Origin: Alphaproteobacteria bacterium
GTDB taxonomy: Bacteria; Pseudomonadota; Alphaproteobacteria; Caulobacterales; Caulobacteraceae
Assembly: GCA_018821435.1 (NCBI GenBank)
Contig: JAHJME010000009.1
Span: 124,001-188,000 of the forward strand
DNA length: 64,000 nucleotides
Direction: 5' to 3'
Made by a program: the position numbers and the translations under genes
The notes under the pieces: generated by a model
The model's database searches: none
What the model was told of the DNA's origin: nothing
What the model saw: the letters and a program-made list of their open reading frames with translations, nothing else
Part shown: piece after piece, positions 63,455 to 64,000 of the stretch
Layout: every line of letters begins with the position of its first letter
Position numbering within the stretch: the first letter of the stretch is position 1

Positions 63455-64000
63455 TAGCGGTCCTCGGCGGCCGGCAGCGCGACGGCGGCTTTCGCCTTGC
63501 CGCCCGCCAGCCGGCGGATGGTCCAGTAGAAGACAGGGGTGAACACCAGGCCGAAGACGGTCACGCCCAGCATGCCGGAGAACACCGCCACGCCCATGGC
63601 CCGGCGCATCTCGGCCCCGGCGCCGGTGGAAATCACCAAGGGTGCAACGCCCATGATGAAGGCCAGCGACGTCATCAGGATCGGCCGCAGCCGCAGCCGG
63701 CAGGCGGCCAGAACCGCCTGCAGCACGGTGTCGCCTTCCAGCTCCCGCTCGCGGGCGAACTCGACGATCAGGATGGCGTTCTTACACGCCAACCCGACCA
63801 GCACGATCAGCCCGATCTGGGTGAAGACGTTGTTGTCGCCGCCCACCAGGCCCACGCCGACCAGGGCGCAGAGCAGGCACATCGGCACGATCAGGATCAC
63901 CACCAGCGGCAGAGTCCAGCTCTCGTACTGGGCGACCAGCACCAGGAAGGCCAGCAGCACGCAGATCGGGAACACATAGATCGCCGTGTTGCCCGCCAGG
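63454..64000 (-). CDS. RND efflux transporter, C-terminal fragment (cut by window edge)
   Basis: About 181 codons of the 3' end of an AcrB/MexF-type pump (HAE1 family). Recognisable are the LVLVAQYESWTLP segment, the membrane helices around GLIVLVGLACKNAILIVEFARE and the typical GGVLPLVIS-like stretch (AFIMGVAPLVISTGAGAEMRRAMG). The N-terminal part is beyond 64000. It would drive proton-coupled export through the NodT channel. Confidence 0.93.
   Translation of the reverse strand, partial: LAGNTAIYVFPICVLLAFLVLVAQYESWTLPLVVILIVPMCLLCALVGVGLVGGDNNVFTQIGLIVLVGLACKNAILIVEFARERELEGDTVLQAVLAACRLRLRPILMTSLAFIMGVAPLVISTGAGAEMRRAMGVAVFSGMLGVTVFGLVFTPVFYWTIRRLAGGKAKAAVALPAAEDR

Overview
The window looks like a chromosomal segment from a Caulobacteraceae-type alphaproteobacterium (Caulobacter or Phenylobacterium-like). 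This is an inference from three things: the very high GC content, the compact mraZ-rsmH-ftsL-ftsI-murE-murF-mraY-murD-ftsW-murG division cluster with 4-base ATGA overlaps, and the many TonB-dependent receptors and acyl-CoA genes. No tRNA, rRNA, CRISPR array, prophage or transposase was seen.

Layout. (1) 1-10.5 kb, minus strand: the dcw cell-wall/division operon. Its leader carries a textbook MraZ box (three TGGG repeats at 10-bp steps), and a perfect DnaA box lies just upstream. (2) 10.66-12.2 kb: an orphan three-domain biosynthetic protein (left-handed beta-helix acyltransferase, acyl carrier domain, LnmK/Pnap_2097-like domain). (3) 12.37-12.79 kb: the RNase P RNA gene. (4) 12.8-30.5 kb: mostly housekeeping and accessory genes, namely GNAT, AmpD-like amidase, EamA exporter, alpha/beta hydrolase, two acyl-CoA dehydrogenases, a periplasmic TonB-C protein, a DNase I-fold phosphatase, phospholipase D, thioesterase, DUF1289, a retropepsin-like lipoprotein, a tRNA-dihydrouridine synthase, class II photolyase, SDR, response regulator and a MASE1 hybrid histidine kinase.

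(5) 30.6-49.4 kb: a dense catabolic island. It encodes a carotenoid/stilbene-type cleavage oxygenase, five small NTF2-fold proteins (four resembling limonene-epoxide hydrolase), two thiolases, two CoA ligases, two SDRs, a dihydrodipicolinate-reductase-like oxidoreductase, a DUF1295 reductase-like membrane protein, a TonB receptor and two unusual single-chain tandem HxlR regulators. A repeated, roughly 15-bp motif close to AGGTNACTTGCATAA lies in nearly every promoter region of this island. The tandem HxlR proteins are the only DNA-binding regulators encoded there, so I propose one regulon built from these parts. It would import a terpenoid- or phenylpropanoid-like substrate, cleave it, activate the product to CoA and remove acyl units by thiolysis. 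The substrate is not known.

(6) 49.4-61.9 kb, minus strand: a probable operon of FecI-type sigma factor, FecR anti-sigma factor, a TonB receptor with an STN signalling domain, a second receptor lacking it, two paralogous secreted amidohydrolases and a secreted M1 aminopeptidase. This looks like surface-signalled uptake and breakdown of a peptide- or amide-like compound. (7) 62-64 kb: a NodT-type outer-membrane channel and the 3' end of an RND efflux pump gene, cut by the window edge.
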